Shown piece by piece: positions 19,701 to 29,903 of a DNA stretch of 64,000 bases. Source of the DNA: an uncultured Fidelibacterota bacterium (GTDB lineage: Bacteria > Fidelibacterota > UBA8477 > JABMPR01). The notes beneath the pieces were generated by a model. It worked only from the letters and a program-made list of their open reading frames with translations. It searched no databases and had not been told where the DNA came from. Within the stretch, counting starts at the first letter, position 1. Each line of letters opens with the position of its first letter. The translations under genes were made by a program, and so were the position numbers. The stretch lies in contig CALBFA010000068.1 in NCBI GenBank assembly GCA_937888365.1, positions 1-64,000 on the forward strand. The letters run 5' to 3'.

Positions 19701-20785
19701 GTGACAGGAATGCGTCCCTGATACATCTCGGGCAATTCATCGCCTGTCACATCTACATAAGGCAAATCGGTTTTGTGATTAGAGTCTGTCGTGCCTACAA
19801 AAGTTGGCATTTGTGCGATGTCACCAATGAGCAAAACGTAACTTGGAGAAGGATCATCCACCGTCCCGGCATTGTACAAATTATGTAAATATGTTTTGAT
19901 GGCATTTGCCGTGGTTCCTAAGCCATCTTGACCCAAATAACCTTCGATAATTGTAAAGCCCTGAACGCGTTTCCACTCAATAAACGGTTGTAGCGTTGAT
20001 TGAAACATGGTGTTTGCCACAATAAGCATTTTAATCGGTGCAACGACTAAATCTTCCAAGACATTTTCACACGAAGTATCTAAAATTTGATTCGATACGG
20101 CTGAAAATGCGGAGCTCCGGTTTTTTTGTTTCGTCATAAATGTCTCATTCCAATCGGCATTTTCGAGGTCGATACTAAATCGGATGGAATGATAAATTCG
20201 CACTTCATGGGTTACAGGATTGTATTGAATAGGACTGATTTTTAGCAATCCTAAATGGATGTCTCGCATCTGACCTTTGTCAATAAGCTCAATCATATCA
20301 ATAGCATAAAATGCGTCGGTTTCGTAAAGCGTTAAGTCTTGTTCAAATGCTATATCTGATGGATTTTGACTTTTGGAAATCGAAGCTTGTGTCGGAACAA
20401 TTGGAAATTCATACCCTTCGCGAAGCAGGTTAATCGTCTCATATTCTGATTCAATAATGTTCAAACTATAAGGCCCACCAATGGGTAAATCAAGTAATTG
20501 ATTCATTGTAGGCAGTAAAGGTTGACCGATAACATGTGATTTATGAAAACCCGGGATCTCGATTGTTGTGAAAGAACCATTATTTGTTTTGATGGTTTCG
20601 AACGATATGTCTTTGACATGTGTATTAAAAACGAGTTCTTGAGATGTTCTAGATTCAAGCTCTATACTATTTTGAGTGGCATCAAACGAAATGATTTTCC
20701 CTTGAGCCGAACTGATTAAAATGAATGTGACCAACGTTAATTTTAAATAAAGCATCATAGCTTTTCCTTCTTTCTCTGAATCCAA
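16796..20785 (-). CDS. Gingipain-like C25 cysteine peptidase with dockerin-like region and T9SS sorting tail
   Basis: GYINYTAHGS (His) and VANACLTAKFD (Cys); GDINNDGNIDILDVVRLVNIILG and ADFNVSGQVDVGDLVSIVNMILG; C-terminal NYPNPFNPVTTIQIELP. Confidence 0.88.
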   Translation of the reverse strand: MDSEKEGKAMMLYLKLTLVTFILISSAQGKIISFDATQNSIELESRTSQELVFNTHVKDISFETIKTNNGSFTTIEIPGFHKSHVIGQPLLPTMNQLLDLPIGGPYSLNIIESEYETINLLREGYEFPIVPTQASISKSQNPSDIAFEQDLTLYETDAFYAIDMIELIDKGQMRDIHLGLLKISPIQYNPVTHEVRIYHSIRFSIDLENADWNETFMTKQKNRSSAFSAVSNQILDTSCENVLEDLVVAPIKMLIVANTMFQSTLQPFIEWKRVQGFTIIEGYLGQDGLGTTANAIKTYLHNLYNAGTVDDPSPSYVLLIGDIAQMPTFVGTTDSNHKTDLPYVDVTGDELPEMYQGRIPVTTTTMLQNVLDKTMMYERYEMADPSYLGEVVMIAGVDATFGPTHGNGQINYGTQQYFNPAHDILSHTYLYPGSGSSSSAIVGNASNGVGYINYTAHGSPDSWSEPYFSISNVNSLQNSQKYFTAVANACLTAKFDENICVGEAFIRGEDKGAIGYIGGTNSTYWDEDYYWGVGFGPVIGSGATYEQTSWGMYDGIFHDHGEPQSEWTVSNAAMIYRGNLAVTESGSSRDYYYWEIYELFGDPSLMTYMGVPAESNVSTPDVLILGESEISISATPYAYIALSYDGALLAVAEANAFGTATLTFDPSGLAPGSMDIVVTNQFTQPYMGQIQILAPDGPYIVFNNYTLYDEYEYANGQADFGERIHLALEFTNVGVDTAYNVSFAISTNNPYLNIVNNIAGGVDIAPNEIYISEYLDVDIATNSPDGHIAGIQILSASGPNTWEMECEIPLHAPSPILLNTLVNDNNNHRLDIGESTSIQLNILNDGTSDLLILPVISMSTENQYITLSSADIEITPFLAGETIHPEFDISISSETPVGQEVILDWQIMDAAMEYFIEGSFLMIVGLIVEDFESGNFNQFDWQHDGFQIWNVQSADVYEGVFAAQSGNISDDQSSEMILAIDVNVAGDLSFFYKVSSESGTPFYDGLKFYIDGNLADQWQGEIPWTQVSFPLETGFHELSWIYEKDGSVTHGEDCAWVDFITIPGGQTNGGYTLGDINNDGNIDILDVVRLVNIILGTGNSPTPNELLAADFNVSGQVDVGDLVSIVNMILGGSLARESDNSNIALILKNQELRLKSSAPIAAIDIKYKGILNTDIPQFEKAQAEMAGENHVLLYTRVNNPLIGDFLLGHVGADFELIEINVATSNGQLIVLDKGMQPTEFALAQNYPNPFNPVTTIQIELPINSDVSLAIYNIKGEEVIRLVDGNMNAGYHKVQWHATNNYGQTVPGGIYFYRMIAGEFQSVKRMIIIK

Positions 20786-20877
20786 ATAAATTGCAAGTAA
20801 CGCGCCATTTCAAAGAATATAACCTTACATTTCAACAAAGAAAACGAATCGGGTGTAAATTTGAAACACTCATTACC

Positions 20878-20905
20878 AAAAGAGGCTCCAACAGGAGCCT
20901 CTTTC
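20878..20905 (-). terminator. Rho-independent terminator after hflC
   Basis: AAAGAGGCTCC-AACA-GGAGCCTCTTT perfect hairpin. Confidence 0.7.
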
Positions 20906-20923
20906 GTTCATTTATGTGTAAAT

Positions 20924-21772
20924 CTATTTCGATTTCAGGTATTTAAACAGTTCGGATTTTGGACTTAGAATGACTTTTGTTTTTCCATCAAAAATCGTTT
21001 CATAGGTTTCCATGGTCTTTACAAATTCATAGAATTCTGAATCTTTTGAAAACGCTTCGGCGTAAATACGAATCGCTTCAGCTTCGCCATCACCACGAAT
21101 AAGCTGAGCTTCACGATAGGCCTTCGCCAAAATAATTTCTCTATCACGATCCGTTTTTGCCTTGATTTTTACATTCTCTTCGGCACCTTCGGAACGAAAT
21201 TGCTTGGCCATACGATTACGTTCAGCACGCATTCTGTCAAATACGGCCATCTCATTTTCTTTGGGTAAATCGGCACGCTTAATACGGACATCAATGATTT
21301 GCACACCAAAATCGCGCGCTGAGATATCAGACGCAACCGTCACTTTTTGCATCAAAGAATCTCTTTTTAAATTGATGATTTCATGCATATCATGAGTACC
21401 TAATTCAATCCTTAAACTCGAATAAATAATATCATCCAAACGAGGTTGAGCTTGAGAAATCGTCCGCATGGATTGCAAGAATTTTAGTGGATCAATAATG
21501 CGCCATTGAGCATAATTATCAACAATAAGATTCTTTTTATCTTTTGTTAAAATCGTATTGGGTGCACTGTCGTACTCGAGTAAACGATTTTCAAAATACG
21601 TGGCGGATTGCAAAAATGGAATTTTAAAATGTAATCCCGGCTCACTAATATTGCGTACAGGTTTTCCTAATTGAATAATAACAACTTGCTCCGTTTCGTC
21701 AACAATCATCATACCGCTGCCAATAAATACAAGAACTGCTATGGCCAGAATTAATCCTGTTAATCCTTTCAT
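20924..21772 (-). CDS. hflC: Protease modulator HflC
   Basis: SPFH/band-7 protein adjacent to HflK; QVVIIQLGKP, FGVQIIDVRIKRADLP. Confidence 0.9.
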   Translation of the reverse strand: MKGLTGLILAIAVLVFIGSGMMIVDETEQVVIIQLGKPVRNISEPGLHFKIPFLQSATYFENRLLEYDSAPNTILTKDKKNLIVDNYAQWRIIDPLKFLQSMRTISQAQPRLDDIIYSSLRIELGTHDMHEIINLKRDSLMQKVTVASDISARDFGVQIIDVRIKRADLPKENEMAVFDRMRAERNRMAKQFRSEGAEENVKIKAKTDRDREIILAKAYREAQLIRGDGEAEAIRIYAEAFSKDSEFYEFVKTMETYETIFDGKTKVILSPKSELFKYLKSK

Positions 21773-22761
21773 TTTGCACCTCCTAAGACAGTCGGACTTC
21801 CGAGCATATTCAACACATTCCCCACATCATCACCGTCTATAATAATTTTTTCAACGCGTGGAAGAATGACACTCATCGTCTCTAAATAAAGTCGCGTCTT
21901 TGTAATGGATTTGGCCGATTGATACTGCACCAACATTTTCTCAAAATGCTGAGCATCCCCTTCGGCTTCGTTGATGCGTTTTTCTTTAAAACCTTCGGCT
22001 TCTTGTATCAATGTCGCCGCTTCACCCCGTGCTTGAGGGATAATTTCGTTTTGATACCCTAACGCTTCATTAATGACCTTTTCTTTGTCTTCTTTGGCTG
22101 ATTGGACGTCTTTAAACGCTGCATCAACTTCTGTAGGCGGCGTGACGTCTTGCAACTTAACTTGCGTTATCATTACACCGGCTTTGTAACTACTCAAAAT
22201 TGATTGCAATAAGTCACGGGTCTCAATTTCAATAGCGGCTTTGCCACTCGTCAATGTTTGGTCAATTGGGTTTTTGCCGACGATTTGACGAATCGCTGCT
22301 TCTGCAGCATGCTCAACGGATCGTTGAGGATTTTCGACTCGGAAAAGAAATTCGCCTGCATCCTGAATTTTATATTGAATAACGAGTTCAACACTTACAA
22401 TATTTTCGTCGCCTGTCAACATCATCGCTTCATCTTCTACATTGATATAGCGTGCTGTATTTGTTGTGCTGCCTTTTTCAGCCGTACGAAATCCAATTTC
22501 TAAACGACGAACTTTTTCGACATTGACTAAATCAACGGTTTGAATCGGCCAGGGAAATTTGAATTGAAGTCCCGATTCCGTTAAATTCGTGTACGTACCA
22601 AACGTACGAACGACACCATTTTCTTCGGGACCCACGATATAAAATGGACCGGCGAAGACAATCCATAGAATCAGTAGTAGGAAAACAGGAATCAACATTG
22701 CCTTAAAATTCAGCTGAGGAATCTCGATTTCTTGGTTGTTAATATTTATTTTTTTAGCCAT
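21769..22761 (-). CDS. hflK: Protease modulator HflK
   Basis: GPFYIVGPEENGVVRTFGTYTNL, DVTPPTEVDAAFKDVQSAKEDKEKVINEA; 4-bp overlap with hflC. Confidence 0.9.
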   Translation of the reverse strand: MAKKININNQEIEIPQLNFKAMLIPVFLLLILWIVFAGPFYIVGPEENGVVRTFGTYTNLTESGLQFKFPWPIQTVDLVNVEKVRRLEIGFRTAEKGSTTNTARYINVEDEAMMLTGDENIVSVELVIQYKIQDAGEFLFRVENPQRSVEHAAEAAIRQIVGKNPIDQTLTSGKAAIEIETRDLLQSILSSYKAGVMITQVKLQDVTPPTEVDAAFKDVQSAKEDKEKVINEALGYQNEIIPQARGEAATLIQEAEGFKEKRINEAEGDAQHFEKMLVQYQSAKSITKTRLYLETMSVILPRVEKIIIDGDDVGNVLNMLGSPTVLGGAK

Positions 22762-22830
22762 TGAATGACCCTCCTTTAAATGAGTGGAAAATATAACGTG
22801 GATGGCTGTGCATCATAGGTAATAATACTT

Positions 22831-24138
22831 TTAATTGATAATCTCATATATATGCGGATACGTTTCGTCAATAGCTTTATCCGTAAAATAGAAATAATCT
22901 TTGACTTTCTCATGCACTGCTTGAGCCAGTTTTTCGTCTTTGGCATAAATCGTCATCATGACGTCGCCTCTCGCTATTTTATCGCCTAGTTTCTTGTGAA
23001 TAATAAATCCAGAAAGCGGATCAATTTCATCTGTCATGGTTTTGCGTCCTGCACCTAACTCGATAGCGGCGAATCCTAAATCCATGGTTCGTACACTTTC
23101 GAAATAACCATCTTGATTCGCGATAACATCCATTTTAGCGGGTGATTCACCTCGGGTTTTTGGATCTAAAAGGACACTAACATCGCCGCCTTGAATTTTC
23201 GTGATTTTCACGAATAAATCCATCGCGGTGCCAGATTCAAGAACGTCCATTTGCATTTTAATGGCGTCTTCCATCAATAATTTTGGATCGCGCATTTTCA
23301 AAATTTCTGCACCTAAAGCCAGCGTTACATCCATCAAATCTTCCGGGCCCTTGCCTTTCAAACATTCGATACATTCTTCAACTTCCAGCCAATTTCCAAT
23401 CGCATTGCCAAGAGGCTGGTTCATGTCTGTTAGCAAAGCCACCGTTTTGATGCCATATTGTTTCCCAACACTCACGAGACTTTCGGCTAATTTCTGAGCG
23501 TCCTTATAAGCCGTCATAAACGCGCCATTACCCACTTTAACGTCTAAAACTAAGCCATTGATGCCTTCGGCGATTTTTTTACTCATAATACTGGCAGTAA
23601 TTAGGGGAATCGAACGCACCGTCGCCGTTACGTCACGAAGGGCGTATAGTTTTTTATCGGCAGGACAAATATTCCCCGTTTGCCCAATTAGTGAAACGAA
23701 GTCGTTTTCTACCATGGACTTAAATTGTTCGTTGCTAAGATTTACGTTGAAGCCGGGAATCGACTCGAGCTTGTCTAATGTGCCGCCAGTGTGTCCCAAT
23801 CCCCGACCCGAAATCATAGGAATATGGACGCCTAATGCGCCAAGAATCGGTGCTAAAATGAGTGAAACTTTGTCTCCAACACCACCTGTCGAATGTTTGT
23901 CCGCGACAAAACCGTCGAGATGCGAAAAGTCCATTCGCTCGCCTGATTCCAACATCGTTTTGGTTAATGCGAGGGTTTCTTCCGTCGTCATTCCTTTAAT
24001 AAACATCGCCATGAGCAACGCTGACATTTGGTAGTCCGGAATACTGCCATTTGTAAAACAGTCAATGAAAAAGATAATCTCTTCGTTTGAGAGCTCTTTT
24101 CCCTTTGATTTTTTTTCAATGATTTGATACGGTAACAT
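22831..24138 (-). CDS. Pyrimidine-nucleoside/thymidine phosphorylase
   Basis: DKHSTGGVGDKVSLILAPI, MISGRGLGHTGGTLDKLESI. Confidence 0.93.
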   Translation of the reverse strand: MLPYQIIEKKSKGKELSNEEIIFFIDCFTNGSIPDYQMSALLMAMFIKGMTTEETLALTKTMLESGERMDFSHLDGFVADKHSTGGVGDKVSLILAPILGALGVHIPMISGRGLGHTGGTLDKLESIPGFNVNLSNEQFKSMVENDFVSLIGQTGNICPADKKLYALRDVTATVRSIPLITASIMSKKIAEGINGLVLDVKVGNGAFMTAYKDAQKLAESLVSVGKQYGIKTVALLTDMNQPLGNAIGNWLEVEECIECLKGKGPEDLMDVTLALGAEILKMRDPKLLMEDAIKMQMDVLESGTAMDLFVKITKIQGGDVSVLLDPKTRGESPAKMDVIANQDGYFESVRTMDLGFAAIELGAGRKTMTDEIDPLSGFIIHKKLGDKIARGDVMMTIYAKDEKLAQAVHEKVKDYFYFTDKAIDETYPHIYEIIN

Positions 24139-24167
24139 AATTTCTTTCTATTTATGGGTCATTTTTT

Positions 24168-24764
24168 TTACGATTGAATGCTAATCACATCTTCTGCATG
24201 TGCAAAAATATTTTCGACTCGTTTCTGCCAAAGTTTGCCAAATGTGGTTTCTTCTTCTGATGTTGCACTACCCGAAATACATTTTTTCATAAGCATTGTT
24301 TGCATCGGGTCAACAGGAATCATTGATGGGTCATATCGAACGTAAACAGATTTTTGCGTGTCGAGTCGTTGAAACATAATAGTCGAAGGAATATCATTAT
24401 TAAAACTCATGAGTCCGTTGCGTGCGAATTTTCCTGCGATACCTTTGAAACCCATTGTTTCTGTAGCGCCTGTTATGTGTGTGATGACCATTGAAATGAC
24501 GCCGACGACGCCGTCTTTCGAATCATCTTTAAACGAAACTTCAATTTCGCCACGTTGGGGCATTTCCTCCCCGTATAAAGCTTTCAATCCTTTAAGGGTC
24601 GTCAAGTAAGCTCCGGCGACAGTTGGGCAACTATGTCCAGCAGATTTTACACTGTCAAAATATGAAAACTCGACGATTCCATCTTCTGTCGCGCCGAGGA
24701 ATTTAGACAATTTGTCGTGAAGCTTTATCGTTTCAATGCTGTCAAAATATTTCGGATAATTCAT
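24168..24764 (-). CDS. FmdE-like domain protein (start at MNYPKYF, preceded by AAGGAG)
   Basis: GHSCP motif (SAGHSCPTVAGAYL) resembling FmdE GHxCP; remainder unassigned. Confidence 0.45.
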   Translation of the reverse strand: MNYPKYFDSIETIKLHDKLSKFLGATEDGIVEFSYFDSVKSAGHSCPTVAGAYLTTLKGLKALYGEEMPQRGEIEVSFKDDSKDGVVGVISMVITHITGATETMGFKGIAGKFARNGLMSFNNDIPSTIMFQRLDTQKSVYVRYDPSMIPVDPMQTMLMKKCISGSATSEEETTFGKLWQKRVENIFAHAEDVISIQS

Positions 24765-24960
24765 TTTATAAACTCCTTCTGGGTGTATCAAAATAATTCA
24801 TTTGTCTCAAAGATACATCCCTTCGATTGTAATACACGTTTGGCTTTGAATAGAATCCATTGCCTGTCAAACCACCCCATCCCGATCCATAGCGTCGGGA
24901 CACGCATCTTTAAAAAAGGAGGGGAATTTGATATATAATTTTTTGTTAATTTTGCACATA

Positions 24961-25482
24961 TTATTTCAATTCTTCTTTTTTATAGGAAGCGGCTAAATCT
25001 AGATAATGATCGACGCCGTCTTTCATCCGTTCTATCATGTCGTCAGAGACATCAGCGCGAACTTTTGCAGGGACGCCAACGGCCATTTTTCGGTCTCCAA
25101 TGATATCATGTTCTTTCACTAATGCTCCGGCTCCAACAATCGAATCGTCGCCAATATTGGCCCAACTTAGCACCGTTGCTCCCATTCCGATTAAGGATCG
25201 ATTTCCCACGACACAGCCATGCACAATTGCATTGTGTCCAACGGTGACATTATCGCCGATTATACAGGGACCGTCGTCTGATTCTACATGAATAATGGAT
25301 CCGTCTTGAATATTCGTATTCTCGCCAATCACGATTGAATTTAAATCGCCGCGAATCACCACATTATACCAAATATTGGCAAATGCTTTGATTTCCACAT
25401 CACCAATAAGTACCGCATTTTCTGCAATCCAGGCATCGGGATGAATTTGGGGCGTTTTGCCGTTAAACGAACGTAAAATCAT
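24961..25482 (-). CDS. Gamma-carbonic anhydrase-like left-handed beta-helix protein
   Basis: Hexapeptide repeats; NIWYNVVIRGDLNSIVIGENTNIQDG, VGHNAIVHGC. Confidence 0.9.
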   Translation of the reverse strand: MILRSFNGKTPQIHPDAWIAENAVLIGDVEIKAFANIWYNVVIRGDLNSIVIGENTNIQDGSIIHVESDDGPCIIGDNVTVGHNAIVHGCVVGNRSLIGMGATVLSWANIGDDSIVGAGALVKEHDIIGDRKMAVGVPAKVRADVSDDMIERMKDGVDHYLDLAASYKKEELK

Positions 25483-26789
25483 GTTACGATATTTCCTTTA
25501 AATTGTCCTTTTGAATAGCTCGTTAATTTGACGTTTTCAATGGTGTTAAGTTGATTTTGATGGCCTTGGACATCGACGCGGATATAGTGATTCGTATAGC
25601 CCGACAAAACATTATCTTTCCATTGGTCAAACAGCACAGGCTCGCGGGTGCCAATAAATTTTTCAGCGAATTCATGTTTCTTTTTTTTCGCTAATTCATG
25701 CAAAATCGACGAGCGTTTCTTAGCAATATGGAAATCAACGGGATTGACCAATTTCGACGCAACGGTTCCAGTCCGAGCGCTGTATCTAAAAATATGTAGA
25801 TAGCTAAATGGATTATTTTCAACAAAATTGAGGGTCGATTGAAAATGTTCATCGGTCTCACCGGGGAACCCAACAATGATATCTGTCCCCAGTGCGGCAT
25901 GAGGTAAAATTCGCTTGAAACGAGCCATCAATTGAGAATAGTCATCTAAAATGTATTTACGATTCATGGCTTTTAGAATGTCATTATGACCCGCTTGAAG
26001 CGGAATGTGGAAATGCGGACAAAGAACATCCGAATCGGCGACGAGTTGCATCAATTCATCACTCACCGTATTCGGCTCAATCGAACTAATGCGGATACGT
26101 TTGAGGCCATCAATCTTCTCCATGGATTGGAGCAATTCCACAAAGGAATGCTCCTCGTCTTCATAGGTTCCAATATTGATTCCTGTTAAAACCAATTCAT
26201 GATAACCTTGGGACGCGAGCTTTTTGCATTCGTCAAGGGTTTCGTTAAAATTGCGACTTCGCGCTTTACCGCGAGCAAAGGGAATAATACAATAACTGCA
26301 ATAATAGTCACATCCCTCTTGAATTTTTAAAAATGCGCGCGTTCGAGATGTTGCGGAGACAAAACCATCTGCTGACACCGAATCAAAGTCGCCTTGCTCA
26401 TTTACAAAGGTCAGGGGTTCTTCATTTTTGCCTTGATTCAATCGGTCTAAATAATCAAAAATATGATACTTTTCATCGCTGCCTAAAATGAGGTCCACGC
26501 CACTAATTTTTTCGATTTCTTCGGGATTAACCTGAGCATAGCATCCTGTCACAACAATCCTGCCCTTTGGGGATGTCTTGATGGCTTTGCGAATGGTGGA
26601 TCGGCTCTTGCTGTCGGCATCATTCGTTACGGTACAGGTATTAAGAATCGTCAGGTCTGATTCTTCACCAAATGGACGAATTTCGAAACCTTTTTCTTTA
26701 AATTTTGCAGAGATGGCATCCGTTTCGGATTGATTGAGTTTGCAGCCAAGTGTTTTGAAACTTACGGAGTTAATATTGCGCTGAATCAT
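25479..26789 (-). CDS. mtaB: tRNA t6A37 methylthiotransferase MtaB-like radical SAM protein
   Basis: FKTLGCKLNQSETDAI, QEGCDYYCSYCIIPFARG, GTDIIVGFPGETDEHF. Confidence 0.92.
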   Translation of the reverse strand: MIQRNINSVSFKTLGCKLNQSETDAISAKFKEKGFEIRPFGEESDLTILNTCTVTNDADSKSRSTIRKAIKTSPKGRIVVTGCYAQVNPEEIEKISGVDLILGSDEKYHIFDYLDRLNQGKNEEPLTFVNEQGDFDSVSADGFVSATSRTRAFLKIQEGCDYYCSYCIIPFARGKARSRNFNETLDECKKLASQGYHELVLTGINIGTYEDEEHSFVELLQSMEKIDGLKRIRISSIEPNTVSDELMQLVADSDVLCPHFHIPLQAGHNDILKAMNRKYILDDYSQLMARFKRILPHAALGTDIIVGFPGETDEHFQSTLNFVENNPFSYLHIFRYSARTGTVASKLVNPVDFHIAKKRSSILHELAKKKKHEFAEKFIGTREPVLFDQWKDNVLSGYTNHYIRVDVQGHQNQLNTIENVKLTSYSKGQFKGNIVT

Positions 26790-26882
26790 CGGGTCATAAT
26801 AGACAAAGCGATAGGAAAATCAACGGAAATGACAAAGAATTGAGGGGTGGAAAGAGGGAGGTTTTTTATGTGGTGGTTTTCA

Positions 26883-26976
26883 TCTCGATACATCCCGACA
26901 CTCTGTGTTTCCCTGCGGCGGGACACTCGATGGCCGCATAAAGGTTGCCGAGTATCCCGCCGGGACGTATCGAGGC
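26883..26976. repeat. Imperfect inverted repeat in REP-like intergenic region
   Basis: CTCGATACATCCCG near 26883 and CGGGACGTATCGAG near 26963, one mismatch. Confidence 0.5.
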
Positions 26977-27247
26977 ACAAAAATACTCGATGACATAGTG
27001 TTGAGGGAATTCAGAGTAGCGTAAGCATCCTGTTTACGGTTTTTTAAGTTTTGCCACAGAGGGAGCAGAGGATGACGCAGAGGGCACGGAGAAGATTAAA
27101 ATGGATTTAAGAATATACATAATAGAGTGTGGATTTCAGAAAAATACGCCTGTTGAAATCATTTTTAATTAATAATTTGTAATTCTAAGCCAAACCTACC
27201 CCTAGCCCCTTCCGAAAGGGGAATTGGATACGCGGTTTTCAACAGGA

Positions 27248-27295
27248 GGGGAATTGCAGCATCTTTTCTTTGTGGCTTTGCGGCTTTGTGTGAGG
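27248..27295. repeat. Intergenic repeat copy 1 (GGGGAATTGCAGCATCTTTTCTTTGTGGCTTTGCGGCT...)
   Basis: Near-identical to 27518-27564. Confidence 0.8.
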
Positions 27296-27517
27296 TTCTG
27301 TTTTTCGACGAAATAGACTCTTTACTGCCGTTTCCCGACACCTTGGTCGGGATTTGCAACAGGATGGGAATTCGTTTCGTCGTGCGCCATTATTACAAAG
27401 ATAACAACGTCTACGACGTTTTCTTTTGTTTTTCTTCGTGATACTTGGTGCCCTTGGTGGTTATTTTTTATTTACGTTTTAGGATTAGAAGAAACCCACC
27501 CCTTGCCCCTCCCTAGA

Positions 27518-27564
27518 GGGGAATTGCAGCATCTTTTCTTTGTGGCTTTGCGGCTCCGTGTGAG
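27518..27564. repeat. Intergenic repeat copy 2
   Basis: Near-identical to 27248-27295; differs at about two positions. Confidence 0.8.
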
Positions 27565-27580
27565 ATTATTTTTCGCAAGA

Positions 27581-27613
27581 AAAAAAAAGAGCCTCAAACG
27601 ATGAAGCTCTTTC
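27581..27613 (-). terminator. Terminator-like hairpin after malic enzyme
   Basis: AAAGAGC (27586-27592) pairs with GCTCTTT (27606-27612); minus-strand U-tract from A-run. Confidence 0.5.
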
Positions 27614-27635
27614 CATATTTAATTCGTATTAAAAA

Positions 27636-29885
27636 CTATTTTGCTTGTGCATCCACTACAGCTATCGCTGTCATGTTGGCAACATCTTTTACCTCTGATG
27701 AACCAATTTGTAAACTATGAATCGGTTTATTCATACCCACAAGGATGGGACCTATAGCTTCAGCACCACCCAGTCTTTCAACAAGTTTGTACGCAATATT
27801 GCCTGATTGCAAATCTGGGAATATTAACACATTGGCCGCTTCTTTAAGCGTGCTAAAAGGATAATGCTCATTCAGCAATTCAGGACTAACTGCAACATCC
27901 GCATTCATCTCGCCATCAACAATCATATCTGGCACTTTTTGATGCAATATCTTTACTGCATCACTAATTTTCTTTGTTTGATCATTTTTAACTGAACCAA
28001 AGTTAGAGTAAGATAACATGGCCACTCTAGGTTTAATTTTAAACCGTTTGGCCTCCTCAGAAACCATGATGGCAATTTCCGCCAGCATTTCTGCTGTTGT
28101 TTCAATATTGACTGTTACATCGGCAAAGATTTTGACATCATTCTTAAATATAAGTAAAAACATACCCGCCACGTGTTTTACGCCAGGCTTTGTTCCAATT
28201 ACTTCCAAGGCAGGTCGTAAGGTATCAGCATATTGTGTTGAGATTCCAGATACCATTGCATCAGCATCTCCCATTTCCACCATCATAGCGCCAAAATAAT
28301 TCGCACGACGCATCAAGCGTCTGGCGCGATCAATGGTGACACCTTTACGTTGCCGTTTTTCATAGAGTTGCTTCGAATATTTTTTAATGGCTAATCCATC
28401 GAGAGGATTGACAATTTCGACGCCTTCTAAATCAACACCCAGTTCATCAGCATGACGTCGGATACGGGTTTCATCACCCAATAAAATTGGCTTTGCAATA
28501 CCTTCCATTACGATTTGATGGCTTGCGCGAATGATGCGTGGATTATCGCCTTCGGGATAAACAACGCGTTTTGGATTCGCTTTCGCTCTGTTGAATAAAA
28601 GTCGCATAAATTCACGACTTGGACTTAAACGTGCTTCGAGTTCTTCACGATATTTTTCTAAGTCGATATGTTTCCGAGCGACGCCTGTTTTCATGGCTGA
28701 CTCCGCAACAGCGATTGATTCCCATAATAAAACACGTGGGTCAAATGGCTTAGGAATCAAATATTCGCGGCCATATTCTAAGGAATCAACGCCATAAGCT
28801 TTTGCAACTTCGTCTGGCACATCTTCTTTGGCTAATTGTGATAATGCCATGGAAGCGGCGACTTTCATGTCGTCATTTATTTCAGAAGCCATCACATCTA
28901 AAGCGCCTCTAAAAATAAAAGGGAAACCCAATACATTATTAACTTGATTCGGGTAATCACTTCGTCCCGTACCCATAATAACATCATCACGTGCCGCTTT
29001 TGCTTCGGGATACGTTATCTCTGGATCCGGATTTGCCATGGCAAAAACGATTGGATCTTTGGCCATATTTTTTACGTCTTCACCACTGATGACGCCTTTT
29101 TTCGACAGCCCAAGAAAAGCGTCGGCTCCAACCATTGCATCATGCACAGTACGGGCATCGGTTTCTTTTGCGAAACGTTTTTTATATTCATTTAAATCCG
29201 TACGGCCATTATGAATAACACCCGTCGAGTCGCACATTGTGATATTTTCGCGTTTCGCACCAAGATTAATGTAGTGCTCCGAACATGCAATAGCAGACGC
29301 TCCAGCTCCTGAAACAACAATTTTAATGTCCGATAAATTTTTGCCAACGAGTTCGCATGCATTTAGCAACGCTGCGCCAGAAATAATAGCCGTTCCGTGT
29401 TGATCATCATGAAAAACAGGAATATTCATTTCTTCCTTGAGACGTTTCTCAATATAGAAACATTCAGGGGCTTTTATATCTTCTAGGTTGATGCCTCCAA
29501 ACGTTGGTTCCATCAACTTCACGGCCTCACAAAATTTGTCAGGATCTTCTGTTGCCAGTTCGATATCAAAAACATCAATATCGGCGAATCTTTTAAATAA
29601 AACGCCTTTCCCTTCCATAACGGGTTTCCCAGCGAGGGCACCGATGTTTCCCAAGCCTAAAACGGCGGTTCCATTAGAAATAACAGCCACTAAGTTTCCG
29701 CGACTCGTGTATTCATTCGCCAGCTCTGGATTTTTCTCAATCTCAAGGCATGGATACGCAACACCGGGCGAATAAGCCAACCCTAAATCGCGTTGCGTGT
29801 TACAAGGTTTTGAGGCAATTACCTCAATTTTTCCTTTTCTAGGCCCATTACTATGATAGTCTAGGGCATCTTGTTTTGTAATCAT
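27636..29885 (-). CDS. maeB: NADP-dependent malic enzyme fused to phosphotransacetylase-like domain
   Basis: Malic enzyme N-terminus ([19 protein letters not shown]) and PTA-like C-terminus ([15 protein letters not shown]...[16 protein letters not shown]). Confidence 0.93.
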   Translation of the reverse strand: MITKQDALDYHSNGPRKGKIEVIASKPCNTQRDLGLAYSPGVAYPCLEIEKNPELANEYTSRGNLVAVISNGTAVLGLGNIGALAGKPVMEGKGVLFKRFADIDVFDIELATEDPDKFCEAVKLMEPTFGGINLEDIKAPECFYIEKRLKEEMNIPVFHDDQHGTAIISGAALLNACELVGKNLSDIKIVVSGAGASAIACSEHYINLGAKRENITMCDSTGVIHNGRTDLNEYKKRFAKETDARTVHDAMVGADAFLGLSKKGVISGEDVKNMAKDPIVFAMANPDPEITYPEAKAARDDVIMGTGRSDYPNQVNNVLGFPFIFRGALDVMASEINDDMKVAASMALSQLAKEDVPDEVAKAYGVDSLEYGREYLIPKPFDPRVLLWESIAVAESAMKTGVARKHIDLEKYREELEARLSPSREFMRLLFNRAKANPKRVVYPEGDNPRIIRASHQIVMEGIAKPILLGDETRIRRHADELGVDLEGVEIVNPLDGLAIKKYSKQLYEKRQRKGVTIDRARRLMRRANYFGAMMVEMGDADAMVSGISTQYADTLRPALEVIGTKPGVKHVAGMFLLIFKNDVKIFADVTVNIETTAEMLAEIAIMVSEEAKRFKIKPRVAMLSYSNFGSVKNDQTKKISDAVKILHQKVPDMIVDGEMNADVAVSPELLNEHYPFSTLKEAANVLIFPDLQSGNIAYKLVERLGGAEAIGPILVGMNKPIHSLQIGSSEVKDVANMTAIAVVDAQAK

Positions 29886-29903
29886 TACATACTCCTCGGG
29901 ACT

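Noticed and set aside
23558-24034. 158-aa plus-strand ORF
   Set aside because: Antisense to the pyrimidine-nucleoside phosphorylase; no recognisable domain.
26786-27359. Short ORFs in the intergenic repeat region
   Set aside because: They translate REP-like and decayed repeat sequence, not protein-like.
27000-27600. CRISPR array
   Set aside because: Repeats are few, irregularly spaced and imperfect; no regular spacers and no cas genes.
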